Counted from the first letter of the stretch, positions 53,044-62,251 are shown. The stretch is 64,000 nucleotides of DNA from Aequitasia sp047973235 (GCA_047973235.1 JBKEBP010000048.1:1-64000), one strand, 5' to 3'. The notes: generated from the letters alone by a model not told the origin. Numbers and translations are program-made.

Positions 53044-53958
53044 TTGGCAAATATAATTATTTGTGATATTGAATCTAATTATACAAAAGCCTTTGCACAG
53101 TACTTTACAAAGAAAAAAGAGTTTGATATTCGTATCTATGCGTGTGACACCTTTGAGAAGGTTCAAAGCATAGCAAGTGAGGTGAAAATTGACTTTGCTT
53201 TTTTATCTGAAGAGCTTCCATATGAAGATAGACAAAGGCTTAGTGCAAAGAAGATATTTGTTTTCACAGAAGAATGCAGACAAGCGTTTAATAAAGATGA
53301 GATAGGACTATTCAAATATCAAAAAATGGAAGATACACTAACTATAATTATGGAGCATGCAGAATTATTAGTAGGTGAGTCTAAATTATCGAAAACTCTA
53401 AAGAAAGAAAAAAGCTGTAAAGTAATAGGGACTTTCTCGCCATGTAGTAAGCGTTCATCGACTTCATATGCAATTCAATCAGGTAAGGCGCATGCCAAGA
53501 CATCCAGCGTGTTATTTCTATCAACACAAAGTTATTTAAGGTATCCTGAGTTTGCATCCGGAGAAGATGATAAGACGATTGTTGATTTGGCGTATTATTA
53601 CAGGCAGGAGAGTGATGACTTGTCAGGATTTATTTCGCTATGTGTTAAGGAAATTGAAAACATGAAATACATTTTACCGGGTAAAGTTTCAGGAGATATT
53701 AGAAGTATAGAAGCTAACGAGTGGCTGGAAATATTAAATATTATTATTCGAAATTGTTATTATGAAATTATAATACTGGACTTAAGTGAAAGTATGCAGG
53801 GTCTTTATGAAGTACTAAGAGTATGTCATGAGGTGCATATACCGTATAGCGCAGATGAGTTTAATCAGGAGTCTGTTAATGCGTTTGAGCAAGAATTGTT
53901 ATTAACAGGTGAAAAGGAGATATTGGCGACACTTAAGCGAAAGGGAAAAAGGCGATGA
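53044..53958 (+). CDS. TadZ/CpaE-like protein without a recognisable Walker A
   Basis: 304 residues at the head of the Tad operon. An N-terminal receiver-like region (IIICDIESNYTKAFAQYF) is followed by a MinD/ParA-like half. The position where a KGGxGKS loop is expected reads GTFSPCSKRSSTSYAIQSG (near residue 129), so nucleotide binding by the usual loop is doubtful. TadZ proteins localise the secretion machine at a cell pole. The start is TTG 53044, supported by AAGGAGGGGG about 6-8 nt upstream. The stop overlaps the next start (ATGA). Confidence 0.7.
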   Translation: MANIIICDIESNYTKAFAQYFTKKKEFDIRIYACDTFEKVQSIASEVKIDFAFLSEELPYEDRQRLSAKKIFVFTEECRQAFNKDEIGLFKYQKMEDTLTIIMEHAELLVGESKLSKTLKKEKSCKVIGTFSPCSKRSSTSYAIQSGKAHAKTSSVLFLSTQSYLRYPEFASGEDDKTIVDLAYYYRQESDDLSGFISLCVKEIENMKYILPGKVSGDIRSIEANEWLEILNIIIRNCYYEIIILDLSESMQGLYEVLRVCHEVHIPYSADEFNQESVNAFEQELLLTGEKEILATLKRKGKRR

Positions 53959-55160
53959 ATAGAACAGAGTACCTTTATCGCAAAATACTTGCAAGTATTG
54001 ATATGTCGGAATCTTTTACTGATGATGATCTTACGAGTGTGATCCATAAAATCATCACAGATTACAGTAAGGAACATTATCTGTCTCTTGGTGAAAAGGC
54101 ACAGCTGGGGAAAGAATTGTTTAATACATTTCGAAAACTCGATGTACTACAAGAATATCTTGAGGATGATGATATTACAGAGATAATGATTAATGGTACC
54201 AGAAATATATTTTGCGAAAAGGACGGTACAATTTATCTCACGGATAAACGCTTTTATTCCAAAGAGAGATTACTTGATATAATTCAAAAAATTGTGTCGG
54301 GTGTAAATAGAAGTGTTAATGAATATTCACCAATTGCCGATGCACGTCTGGAAGACGGATCACGAATAAACGTGGTATTAAATCCGGTGGCACTAAACGG
54401 GCCGATAGTGACTATAAGAAAGTTTCCAAAGGAGACAATTCGTATGAGAAATCTGCTGCGAATCGGCTCAATAAACACAGAAATAGTTAAGCTATTAGAA
54501 ATGCTGGTCATATCTAAGTACAACATCTTTATAAGTGGAGGAACCGGATCAGGTAAGACCACTTTCCTAAATGCATTATCAGAATTTATCCCCGAAGATG
54601 AAAGAGTAATTGTGATAGAAGACAATGCCGAAATACAGATTATTAACATACCTAATTTAGTAAGTTTAGAAGCTAGGAATGCGAATACCGAGGGTCTGGG
54701 AGCGATACATATTAATGATTTAATTAAGGCAGCCCTTCGCATGAGGCCGGATAGCGTTTTGGTTGGTGAGGTACGCGGTGAAGAAACCGTATCGCTTTTA
54801 CAGGCGGTAAATACAGGTCATAGCGGAAGTATAAGTACCGGGCATTCAAATAGCGCGCGAGATATGCTGACCAGAATTGAAACCATGTATCTTATGGGAC
54901 TTGAGATACCACTGCCTGCAATAAGGCGACAAATTGCTTCGGGGTTTGACATAATTGTTCATCTTGGCAGGATGCGCGATAAGTCCAGAAAATTATTAGA
55001 AGTTGTTGAGATAGTAGGTTTCGAAAACAATGAAATAGTTTTAAATCCATTATATAAATTCACGGAAACTAGCGGAAAGGGAGAAAGTGTTGAAGGGAAC
55101 TGGGAAAAATGCGGTGAACTCATTCATAAAGAAAAGATGTTGGCAGCAGGATTTAAATAA
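53955..55160 (+). CDS. tadA: TadA/CpaF-type pilus secretion ATPase
   Basis: A 401-residue hexameric secretion ATPase powering Flp pilus assembly. The N-terminal helical region precedes ITEIMINGTRNIF near residue 75. Then come Walker A GGTGSGKTT (195-203), the Asp box VIVIEDNAE near 222, Walker B SVLVGEVRGEE near 270, and a His box TGHSGSISTGHSN near 285. All catalytic motifs are intact. The 3' end overlaps the tadB-like gene by about 74 nt. Confidence 0.94.
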   Translation: MNRTEYLYRKILASIDMSESFTDDDLTSVIHKIITDYSKEHYLSLGEKAQLGKELFNTFRKLDVLQEYLEDDDITEIMINGTRNIFCEKDGTIYLTDKRFYSKERLLDIIQKIVSGVNRSVNEYSPIADARLEDGSRINVVLNPVALNGPIVTIRKFPKETIRMRNLLRIGSINTEIVKLLEMLVISKYNIFISGGTGSGKTTFLNALSEFIPEDERVIVIEDNAEIQIINIPNLVSLEARNANTEGLGAIHINDLIKAALRMRPDSVLVGEVRGEETVSLLQAVNTGHSGSISTGHSNSARDMLTRIETMYLMGLEIPLPAIRRQIASGFDIIVHLGRMRDKSRKLLEVVEIVGFENNEIVLNPLYKFTETSGKGESVEGNWEKCGELIHKEKMLAAGFK

Positions 55161-55869
55161 AAGAGAAAGTATTATAGGAATTATACAAGCGTGCCTTGTA
55201 ATGGTGTCAATTGCAATAGTTTTCTATAGAGCACTAATAGCGGTACCATTTCTCATTCCGGTAGGTATGATTTACTTTAAGAGTTATAGAAGCGAACTTA
55301 TGGCTAAAAAGCAGAGACTCTATAGGAGCGAGTTTAAAGACATGATTCAACTTTTGTCATCAAACTTGTCTGTTGGATATGGAATAACAAATGCATTTGT
55401 TGAGGTTGAAAGAGAGCTCCGGGCAACTACAAAAAAAGAAACACGCATGGTCAAAGAACTTGGGATAATCATTCGTCAACTTAATATGAACTTATCTGTG
55501 GAAGCCGCACTGATGACCTTTGCCAATAGAGTAAAACTTGAGGATGCATTTAGCTTTGTCACGGTATTTGTTTCAGCCGGTAGGAGTGGCGGGAATCTGG
55601 TTGACATAATATCTGACACAACTATGCAGATAGTAGAGAAGCAAGAGGTGGAAAAGGAGATAGAGACGATTCTTACGGCAAAGAAATATGAATTTAGAGT
55701 AATGTCTATGATACCGTTTTTTATTATCGGATATATGTCGGTAAGTTTTGGAAACTTTATGAGTCCGCTGTATGGAAATATTTTAGGAATTGGGGTAATG
55801 ACGCTATGTCTGGTAATTTATATTTTCGCATATGCGCTTGGATTAAAAATCGTAACAATAGAAATATAA
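55087..55869 (+). CDS. tadB: TadB-like inner-membrane platform protein
   Basis: About 260 residues with membrane segments near 33-65 and 205-255 and a central GspF/T2SSF domain (about 90-200; LLSSNLSVGYGITNAF, then SVEAALMTFANR). TadB and TadC form the membrane platform for Flp pili. The start lies inside tadA: GTG 55087 or TTG 55090 after AAAGGGAG. The unusually long overlap suggests coupled translation. The 3' end overlaps the next gene by 64 nt. Confidence 0.85.
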   Translation: MLKGTGKNAVNSFIKKRCWQQDLNKRESIIGIIQACLVMVSIAIVFYRALIAVPFLIPVGMIYFKSYRSELMAKKQRLYRSEFKDMIQLLSSNLSVGYGITNAFVEVERELRATTKKETRMVKELGIIIRQLNMNLSVEAALMTFANRVKLEDAFSFVTVFVSAGRSGGNLVDIISDTTMQIVEKQEVEKEIETILTAKKYEFRVMSMIPFFIIGYMSVSFGNFMSPLYGNILGIGVMTLCLVIYIFAYALGLKIVTIEI

Positions 55870-57071
55870 TAATCATATTTGTATTAGTCGTTGGTGTAGG
55901 ACTTGGAATTTTAATTTATGATCAGATTTCTGCTAGTAGCAGACTTGATGCAGAAATACAGAGAAACAGTTATGGCAAGGGTAGTCGGGAGGAACAAATA
56001 GAAATAGATATAGGAGATAGCGGTAGAGAGGCGATAACAATAGAGGTAGGAGAAAGGGAGTATACTTCCGAGGAAATTAAGATAATATTTGATGAAATAA
56101 TAAACAACTTGGATAGCTTAATATTAGGAGAAAATATTGATTTTGATTATGTTACGTCAGACTTAAATCTAATTAAGAGTTATAAAGATTACCCGGTAAC
56201 TATAACTTGGAGAAGTGATAATTTTCAACTGGTAAGTAACGAAGGCAGAGTAAATGCAATGGAAGAGTCAGAAGAGGGCAAGGTCGTTAAATTAAGTGCT
56301 GCGATAATTTACACGAACAGAACAACCGACCAAGCCATTTATGAGAGAGGAGTTTGCATTTATCCGAAATATGACAGCAATGAGGATGCACAAAGGTATT
56401 TGATTGAGCGGAGGATAAAAGAAAATGAAGAAAAAAGTAAAACAGATGAAGTTTTTACACTGCCGAGCAGTGCAGATGGTAAGGAGATTAGCTACTACAG
56501 GATTCCGAATTACAGAGGAATTACCATTATGGTATTTGGAGTACTATTTGGAATCTTGCTTTTCCTTAAAACGAAACAAGATAAGATACAAAGCCAAAAG
56601 GATAGAGAGAAACAGATGTTGATAGACTTTCCTGAGATTTTAAGCAAAATAATAATGCTTCTAGGCTCGGGTATGGTACTTAGTCAAGTATGGGATACCA
56701 TTGTTGATGAATATGATAGAAAGTCGAATGACAAAGGGATTAGATTTGGATATGAGGAAATGAAAATTACCAGAAGAGAAATGAGAAATGGAACGAATGA
56801 AGTGACCTGTTATGAAAATTTCGGTAAGAGATGCAAGATACGACCGTATATGAGATTAGGAATGCTGTTGTCCGGAAATATAAGAAAAGGCAACAAGGGA
56901 CTAATAGAGGTTCTAAAATCAGAGAGCTATCAAGTCTATGATGAGAGACTAGTCAGAGCTAAGAGAGCGGGCGAAGAAGCCGGAACAAAATTACTTATAC
57001 CAATGTTCCTTATGCTTGTAGTTGCATTACTGGTAATAATTGTACCGGCGTTTATTTCAATACAAATTTAG
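55806..57071 (+). CDS. tadC: TadC-like platform protein with extra extracytosolic domain
   Basis: 421 residues, much longer than a usual TadC (about 280-300). An N-terminal membrane helix (about 19-41) is followed by about 170 residues resembling a degenerate bacterial Ig-like domain (YPVTITWRSDNFQLVSNEGRV near 128-148), then a second helix (near 240-257), the GspF-type domain (LIDFPEILSKIIMLLGSGMVLSQVW) and C-terminal helices. The extra domain should lie outside the membrane. The GspF part supports TadC; what the Ig-like insertion does is unknown. Confidence 0.82.
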   Translation: MSGNLYFRICAWIKNRNNRNIIIIFVLVVGVGLGILIYDQISASSRLDAEIQRNSYGKGSREEQIEIDIGDSGREAITIEVGEREYTSEEIKIIFDEIINNLDSLILGENIDFDYVTSDLNLIKSYKDYPVTITWRSDNFQLVSNEGRVNAMEESEEGKVVKLSAAIIYTNRTTDQAIYERGVCIYPKYDSNEDAQRYLIERRIKENEEKSKTDEVFTLPSSADGKEISYYRIPNYRGITIMVFGVLFGILLFLKTKQDKIQSQKDREKQMLIDFPEILSKIIMLLGSGMVLSQVWDTIVDEYDRKSNDKGIRFGYEEMKITRREMRNGTNEVTCYENFGKRCKIRPYMRLGMLLSGNIRKGNKGLIEVLKSESYQVYDERLVRAKRAGEEAGTKLLIPMFLMLVVALLVIIVPAFISIQI

Positions 57072-57080
57072 GAGGATGAT

Positions 57081-57281
57081 ATGTGGAGATTATATCAGAT
57101 AGGAAATATTATTAAGCAAAGATTAAATAAGGCAATGAGAAATAATGATGGAATAGGAGTAGTGGAGGTAATACTTATATTAGTTGTACTAATAGCTTTG
57201 GTACTCATATTTAAAAATCAACTTATTAGCCTGGTAGAAACTATATTTAATAAAATAACGAGTGAAAGTTCAGGAATATAA
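57081..57281 (+). CDS. flp: Flp-type pilin (Flp1-like)
   Basis: 66 residues: a 22-residue leader with basic residues and a processing region DGIGVVEVILILVVLIALVL, where Glu sits five residues after the likely cleavage glycine. A hydrophobic helix and a short tail follow. This is the major subunit of a type IVb pilus. TAGGAGG lies 7 nt before the ATG. It is placed between the TadC-like gene and the DUF5702 gene. Confidence 0.92.
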   Translation: MWRLYQIGNIIKQRLNKAMRNNDGIGVVEVILILVVLIALVLIFKNQLISLVETIFNKITSESSGI

Positions 57282-57282
57282 T

Positions 57283-58686
57283 ATGTCAGATACGTTCGGA
57301 GTTGTAAAAGGCTCTATAACTGTATATATGAGCTTAGTGTTTCTTATTATAATGTCATTCATAGTTTCGATAATGGAAAGTGCTTCAATTCAAATAGCGA
57401 AATCCTATAAAAGAGCAGATACGGTTCTTGCAGTAGAAAATGTATTTGCTGAGTACAATATTGATTTACTTAAGGATTATAGCATATTTGCACTTGATAC
57501 GACCTATAAGGGAACTCATTTAGGCGGTAGGTCAAATTTGGATGCAGTGATTAATAGAATAAAGCACATGGGTGCAGGTGAGTCTGATATTTATGCATCT
57601 TCGGTTATATATTATACCGATTATGGTGGATTGGGTTTTATGAACCAAGTGGTAGAATATGCGATTTCGAAGTATGGACTGGATAAGGTGGTAAACGCTG
57701 ATTACGATGAGTCAGATTGGGTACAAAACAAGGAGCAGGCAGAAAACACAGAAAAGAAAGAGGCTGATGTGAGTGAGGAATTAACAGGAATGCTAAGCGA
57801 AGCGCAGGAAACAATGCCTGAAGATAGTAACCCTATTTCACATGTATCATCCATTAAGGAAATGTCTTTACTTGAGTTAGTTTTACCAAGTGAAATGCAA
57901 GTGTCATCTAAATCTATAGATACATCCGGACTGGCATCTAACAGAACACTAAATACCGGATTTGGAGATCATAAACTTAAATCCTATGGTGAAGGGACGA
58001 TGCGTCTGGCAATTTGCGAATATATATTAGACCATTTTGATTTATATAATAGTGGATTGGATGACAGTATGTATGGCTCAAATGCACTGGATTATGGAGT
58101 TGAATACATTATATCAGGGCATAATAGCGATAGAAAAAATTTAGAAAGTATAGTCGGTAAACTTCTTTTAATTAGGTTTGGAGTAAATTGTATTTATATT
58201 CAAACTGATGAGGAACTAAAAGCACAGTCAATGACAATGGCGGTTGCGCTGTGTTCAGCACTTAGTTTACCGAATATATCCGAAGTGGTTAGTCATGCAA
58301 TTTTACTTGCATGGGCATATGGTGAGGCAATTATGGATATACGCTCTCTTTTGGATAATAAGAGAGTACCATTGTTTAAAAGCAAAGAAAGTTGGCAACT
58401 TCAGCTATCCGGATTACTTAAGCTCGGAACTGATGAGGATAATGAAAGTAGTATGGATGTAGCAGATGGCATGTCTTATAAGGATTATATAAGAGTATTG
58501 CTATACACTGAATCGAAAGAAGGTATGATATTTGGAGCTATGGATTTAATAGAAGCAGATTTTTCCGGCCGTGACAAATCGTATATTAAAATGGATGAAA
58601 TGATATACGGGTTAGAAATAAATAGTTTTTATAACTTCAGAAGAAGTATATCATATGAATTTAAGACGGCTTTTATTTACCAATGA
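57283..58686 (+). CDS. DUF5702-like Tad-operon protein
   Basis: About 467 residues. A TadE/TadG-like N-terminus, GSITVYMSLVFLIIMSFIVSIMESASI, forms one membrane helix; the rest is a large extracytosolic region with an acidic Glu/Lys segment near 145-185 and no visible enzyme motif. The family (DUF5702) accompanies Tad loci in Lachnospiraceae; a pilus-tip or assembly role is inferred from context. The ATG at 57283 begins one base after the flp stop and has AGGA upstream. Confidence 0.8.
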   Translation: MSDTFGVVKGSITVYMSLVFLIIMSFIVSIMESASIQIAKSYKRADTVLAVENVFAEYNIDLLKDYSIFALDTTYKGTHLGGRSNLDAVINRIKHMGAGESDIYASSVIYYTDYGGLGFMNQVVEYAISKYGLDKVVNADYDESDWVQNKEQAENTEKKEADVSEELTGMLSEAQETMPEDSNPISHVSSIKEMSLLELVLPSEMQVSSKSIDTSGLASNRTLNTGFGDHKLKSYGEGTMRLAICEYILDHFDLYNSGLDDSMYGSNALDYGVEYIISGHNSDRKNLESIVGKLLLIRFGVNCIYIQTDEELKAQSMTMAVALCSALSLPNISEVVSHAILLAWAYGEAIMDIRSLLDNKRVPLFKSKESWQLQLSGLLKLGTDEDNESSMDVADGMSYKDYIRVLLYTESKEGMIFGAMDLIEADFSGRDKSYIKMDEMIYGLEINSFYNFRRSISYEFKTAFIYQ

Positions 58687-58720
58687 CTTGTGTGCGTATG
58701 TGAAAAGGGAGTGAATACAG

Positions 58721-59590
58721 ATGCTTTTTTGGTTTCTAAATAAAAAAATCCAAAAAATAAAAAAAAGAGAGGAGAGGGGTTCGTACAATGATAAAGGTAA
58801 AAACAAAAAGTCGTTCATCAAAAATGTCTTATCCAAGAAAGCATCCGTATTCACTTCAAGACAAGGGAGCATTACCATTGAAGCTGCGGTTGTTCTTCCT
58901 ATATTCATATTTGCAGTTCTGACGCTGGTATTCCTTATGGAGGCAATGGCCATTAGGACGAATATAAGAATGGGTCTTGCACATGCATGTAAGCAAATAG
59001 CGATAGATGCTAGTTTAGTACCTATGGTGAATAGTGCGAAAGTTGAGTCCTATATTATAGAGTCGATAGGTGGTGATAGACTTAATCGCAGTATAATTAA
59101 GGGTGGCAAAAGCGGGATAGATTGTAGTAAATCCAGCATGTCTATGCTCACCGGTAAAGGAAAGTTAGTTGCTGAATACACAGTAGAAACGCCGTTCCCT
59201 ATGTTTAATGGGCTGGCAAAAATTAGAGAAGAAGCCGTTGTAAAAGCCTGGAATGGCTATGTGGAAGACGGAGGGATACTGGAAAATGAAGATATAGTAT
59301 ATATAGCCGAGACGGGTATTGTATATCACAAGGATTATAACTGTACTTATTTAGTGCTCAGCATAAAGTCAATTACATATGCGTCTATAAGTGAAAGTAG
59401 AAATGAAAATGGTGGGAAGTATTATGAATGCAGCAGATGTGATATCAAGAGCGGCAGTATGGTATACATAACCGATTATGGTGATAAATACCATGGCAGC
59501 GTAGGATGCAGTGGTCTTAAGAGAACCGTATTCTCGGTTCCTATTTCTGAGGCTATAGGAAAAGGGGGATGTTCTAAATGTTGTCAATAG
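58721..59590 (+). CDS. TadE-like pseudopilin with two Cys/His modules
   Basis: 289 residues. A basic leader precedes GSITIEAAVVLPIFIFAVLT (TadE-type helix, about residues 49-70), then a domain of about 140 residues. The C-terminal 90 residues hold two modules with YHxxxxC...C-x2-C spacing (VYHKDYNC then CSRCD; KYHGSVGC then CSKCC), similar to small zinc-binding Ada-like modules found at the ends of secreted nucleases and surface proteins. GGGAG lies upstream of the ATG. The gene overlaps tadV by 13 nt. Confidence 0.82.
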   Translation: MLFWFLNKKIQKIKKREERGSYNDKGKNKKSFIKNVLSKKASVFTSRQGSITIEAAVVLPIFIFAVLTLVFLMEAMAIRTNIRMGLAHACKQIAIDASLVPMVNSAKVESYIIESIGGDRLNRSIIKGGKSGIDCSKSSMSMLTGKGKLVAEYTVETPFPMFNGLAKIREEAVVKAWNGYVEDGGILENEDIVYIAETGIVYHKDYNCTYLVLSIKSITYASISESRNENGGKYYECSRCDIKSGSMVYITDYGDKYHGSVGCSGLKRTVFSVPISEAIGKGGCSKCCQ

Positions 59591-60000
59591 AATTATTAGC
59601 AGTAGTCTTATATTTGATTTTACTTTCAGTAATGGATCTAAGACATCAGGTGCTGTCTCTAAGGCTGCTTATAGTTGGTGGAATAATATTGCTTATTATT
59701 AAAACGGTTTTGGGCGAGTACGATTTGTGGTCATTTATATTAGGGATATGCGTAGGTATTATGTTTCTGACTATAAGTAAAGTTACGAAGGAGAAAATAG
59801 GATATGGAGATAGTATAACAATAGCTATTCTCGCTATATTTACCGATGGTATGGTTGCGATGACATCAGTTATGTTGGGGTGCTTATTAGTGCTGCCGTT
59901 CTCACTTATTTCACGCTGGAGTAAGAATAAGAGAGTAGCATTTATTCCCTTCTTAACAGTGGGATTTGTGACTGCTGCATATATGTGGGGGCGTATTTGA
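59578..60000 (+). CDS. tadV: Prepilin peptidase (TadV/CpaA, A24 family)
   Basis: 140 residues, polytopic, with the two catalytic aspartates of A24 peptidases: Asp in VMDLRHQ near residue 21 and Asp in GYGDS near residue 79. It lacks the N-terminal methylase domain of PilD, as is normal for TadV. It should cleave the Flp pilin and the TadE-like pseudopilins of this operon, and could also serve the pilins of the other cluster, which has no peptidase gene of its own. Start lies within the upstream gene after GGGGG. Confidence 0.9.
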   Translation: MLSIELLAVVLYLILLSVMDLRHQVLSLRLLIVGGIILLIIKTVLGEYDLWSFILGICVGIMFLTISKVTKEKIGYGDSITIAILAIFTDGMVAMTSVMLGCLLVLPFSLISRWSKNKRVAFIPFLTVGFVTAAYMWGRI

Positions 60001-60401
60001 ATAAAAAATTAAAAGGAAGTTTTACGATAGAAGCATCGTTTATTGTTCCTATAATAATGATGATTTTTATAACAATAGTACTAACCATCTTTTATTATCA
60101 TGATAAAAATATTTTAAATGCAGCCGTATATGAAACGGCTGTGGTCGCAAGCATTAGATTCAGAGATGAAAAAGAGATGTCAGAAGATATAATAGAAGAG
60201 TTGCTGTTAGAAAGAATAGGAAATAAGTGTATTTTTTTATCGTACGAAAACAATGAGATTATCGTTGAGAAAGAAGTAATATGCATTAAAGCTACTGCAT
60301 CAAAAGGAAAATTTAAGGTTCGTGCATCAGCTCAGGCAGCAACTGTGAAAGCAGAAGAAAAGATTAGGGAGAGAAGTAGGTGGAAAGATATTTTACCGTA
60401 G
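59997..60401 (+). CDS. TadE-like minor pseudopilin
   Basis: About 134 residues, opening NKKLKGSFTIEASFIVPIIMMIF, a TadE-type N-terminus with the conserved Gly-Ser-x-Thr-x-Glu. The rest is a small soluble domain. TTG 59997 is preferred, since GGGGG lies about 6 nt upstream and it overlaps the tadV stop as TTGA; a GTG at 59985 would also be in frame but lacks a ribosome binding site. It overlaps the next gene by 22 nt. Confidence 0.78.
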   Translation: MNKKLKGSFTIEASFIVPIIMMIFITIVLTIFYYHDKNILNAAVYETAVVASIRFRDEKEMSEDIIEELLLERIGNKCIFLSYENNEIIVEKEVICIKATASKGKFKVRASAQAATVKAEEKIRERSRWKDILP

Positions 60402-61129
60402 AAGAAAAGATAGTCTACAATGAAGATTATCAAATGAAAATGATGAGAAATAATAGTATAAAGGGCCTGCTGGGAATGCGGGGAATGGGTATTAATGATT
60501 GTAGTCAATACACATATGAAATAGGAGGCAAAGTTTCGTTAAAGGGTCTGTACGAAAGGGGAAAGGTTACAACTCAAGATATAGATACCTTACTTTGTAG
60601 TATTCTTGCGATAGCTCAAGAAATCGAAGAGTATCTGCTTGATTTGTCAAAAATTTACTTGAAGCCGGAGTATATATTTTATGGAGACAACAATTTCTAT
60701 TTCTGTTATTACCCCATAAAAGAGGAAGAACTATGGACTGAGTTTCATGAACTTGCTAAATTTCTGGTCGACCATATTGATTACGATGATGAAGTGAGTA
60801 TAGAGAAAGCTCATGCTATGTACGAAAAGAGTAAGATTGAAAATTATGACCTTAAAGCGCTTATATATGATTGCCTCTCTATACAGACACCGGATACGCA
60901 AGAGCAGGATAATACAGATGTGGAAGTAGGTATTACTTTTGGGTCAAGAGAGGCACAAGGTAATGAGGGAAGAAACATTGATTTTGATGAAGAGAGTGAA
61001 ATAGCTGAACTTTCAGCAGTTAATCTTGAGTCAATAAACATAGGAAATAAAAAAAGCAAACATAGAAAAAAAGGAAAGAGGCCTAAGTGGGGTGAATTTG
61101 ATAGTCTGATTCTGGATGAAGAAATATAA
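60380..61129 (+). CDS. DUF6382-like Tad-operon protein without FHA domain
   Basis: 249 residues starting at GTG 60380. It resembles the DUF6382 domain (SIKGLLGMRGMGINDCSQYTYEI, then YLKPEYIFYGDNNFYFCYYP near 95-115), which in many Lachnospiraceae Tad operons is followed by a membrane segment and an FHA domain. Here the protein ends in an acidic stretch and a Lys/Arg-rich tail (KKSKHRKKGKRPKW) with neither. It is the last gene of the Tad operon. Role unknown; possibly a regulator of pilus assembly. Confidence 0.7.
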   Translation: MERYFTVEEKIVYNEDYQMKMMRNNSIKGLLGMRGMGINDCSQYTYEIGGKVSLKGLYERGKVTTQDIDTLLCSILAIAQEIEEYLLDLSKIYLKPEYIFYGDNNFYFCYYPIKEEELWTEFHELAKFLVDHIDYDDEVSIEKAHAMYEKSKIENYDLKALIYDCLSIQTPDTQEQDNTDVEVGITFGSREAQGNEGRNIDFDEESEIAELSAVNLESINIGNKKSKHRKKGKRPKWGEFDSLILDEEI

Positions 61130-61189
61130 TATCTACAAGTGTACTTTCATGTGTTATACTATGTGTAGCAATTTTTGAAAGGAAGTATT

Positions 61190-61822
61190 ATGCATTCAGT
61201 TAAACAAGCATTCAAAGCAGCTCCCGTTACGTTCATCCTAGCGGCGGCTAATATTATTATATTTCTAGGTTTATCTTTTATTGGCATGACGGAAGACGGT
61301 AACTTTATGGCACAGCATGGGGCAATGTATGTTCCGTATGTTATTGCTTACAAGGAATACTATCGACTTATTACTTGTATATTTCTGCATTTTGGCATAG
61401 GCCATCTTGTGAATAATATGATTTCATTGGTTCTATTTGGCAGTGCGTTGGAGAAGGAAATAGGCAGTATTAAATTCGCAATTATATATTTTATCAGTGG
61501 AATCGGTGCTAATATAGTATCTGCAATATATGATTACTCTACACAGCGTTATGCAGTATCAGCAGGCGCATCAGGAGCGATTTTCGGAGCAATTGGAGCG
61601 CTGCTGTATGTAGCAATTAGAAACCGTGGCCACATAGGTAATATATCAAGTAGAGGTATTGTTATTATGATTGCTTTTACTCTTTACTATGGGTTGACGA
61701 GTCAGGGCGTTGACAATTTGGCTCATGTAGGTGGTCTGGTTATTGGAATTATACTTGGAATACTGCTATACTGGAAGAAGAAAAATAAATATAAAAACCC
61801 ATATTATGACAGATGGCATTAA
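61190..61822 (+). CDS. Rhomboid-family intramembrane serine protease
   Basis: About 210 residues with six membrane segments. The catalytic Ser 128 is in GASGAIFG and the catalytic His 179 is in NLAHVGGLVIG; the oxyanion-side motif HFGIGHLVNN is near residue 66. All motifs are intact, so it should be active on membrane-protein substrates. AAAGGAAG precedes ATG 61190. A -10-like TATACT lies at 61155-61160. The HIT gene follows after 15 nt. Confidence 0.92.
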   Translation: MHSVKQAFKAAPVTFILAAANIIIFLGLSFIGMTEDGNFMAQHGAMYVPYVIAYKEYYRLITCIFLHFGIGHLVNNMISLVLFGSALEKEIGSIKFAIIYFISGIGANIVSAIYDYSTQRYAVSAGASGAIFGAIGALLYVAIRNRGHIGNISSRGIVIMIAFTLYYGLTSQGVDNLAHVGGLVIGIILGILLYWKKKNKYKNPYYDRWH

Positions 61823-61837
61823 AAGGAGGAATTATAC

Positions 61838-62242
61838 ATGAAAGATGATAATTGTATTTTTTGTAAACTTGCCAATGGAGACATTCCAACATCGACGCTA
61901 TATGAAGATGACGACTTTAGAGTGATTTTAGATGCATCGCCTGCTACTAAAGGGCATGCGTTAATTATTCCTAAGGAGCATTATCGAAACCTCTTCGATA
62001 TAGATGATGTCGTTGCTGCTAAGGTTATGCCTCTTGCAAAGAAGATGGTTAATAAGATGAAGGGTATACTTGGATGCGAAGGCTACAACATTGTTCAGAA
62101 CAACGAAGAGTGTGCCGGCCAGACTGTATTTCATTTCCATGTACATCTAATACCTAGAAAAAGCGGAGATAAAATCGGGTTAGGATGGAAAATGGGAGAA
62201 CTAAAAGAAAAAGATGTTGAAGAAATATTAGGGAAAATATAA
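61838..62242 (+). CDS. HIT-family nucleotide-binding protein
   Basis: 134 residues of the HINT/histidine-triad group, which hydrolyse nucleoside phosphoramidates and related substrates. The triad HFHVHL is at residues 99-104, and an N-terminal CIFCKLANGDIP segment provides a likely zinc site. AAAGGAGG precedes the ATG. It follows the rhomboid gene and ends at a bidirectional terminator. Confidence 0.95.
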   Translation: MKDDNCIFCKLANGDIPTSTLYEDDDFRVILDASPATKGHALIIPKEHYRNLFDIDDVVAAKVMPLAKKMVNKMKGILGCEGYNIVQNNEECAGQTVFHFHVHLIPRKSGDKIGLGWKMGELKEKDVEEILGKI

Positions 62243-62251
62243 CTTTTCAAA

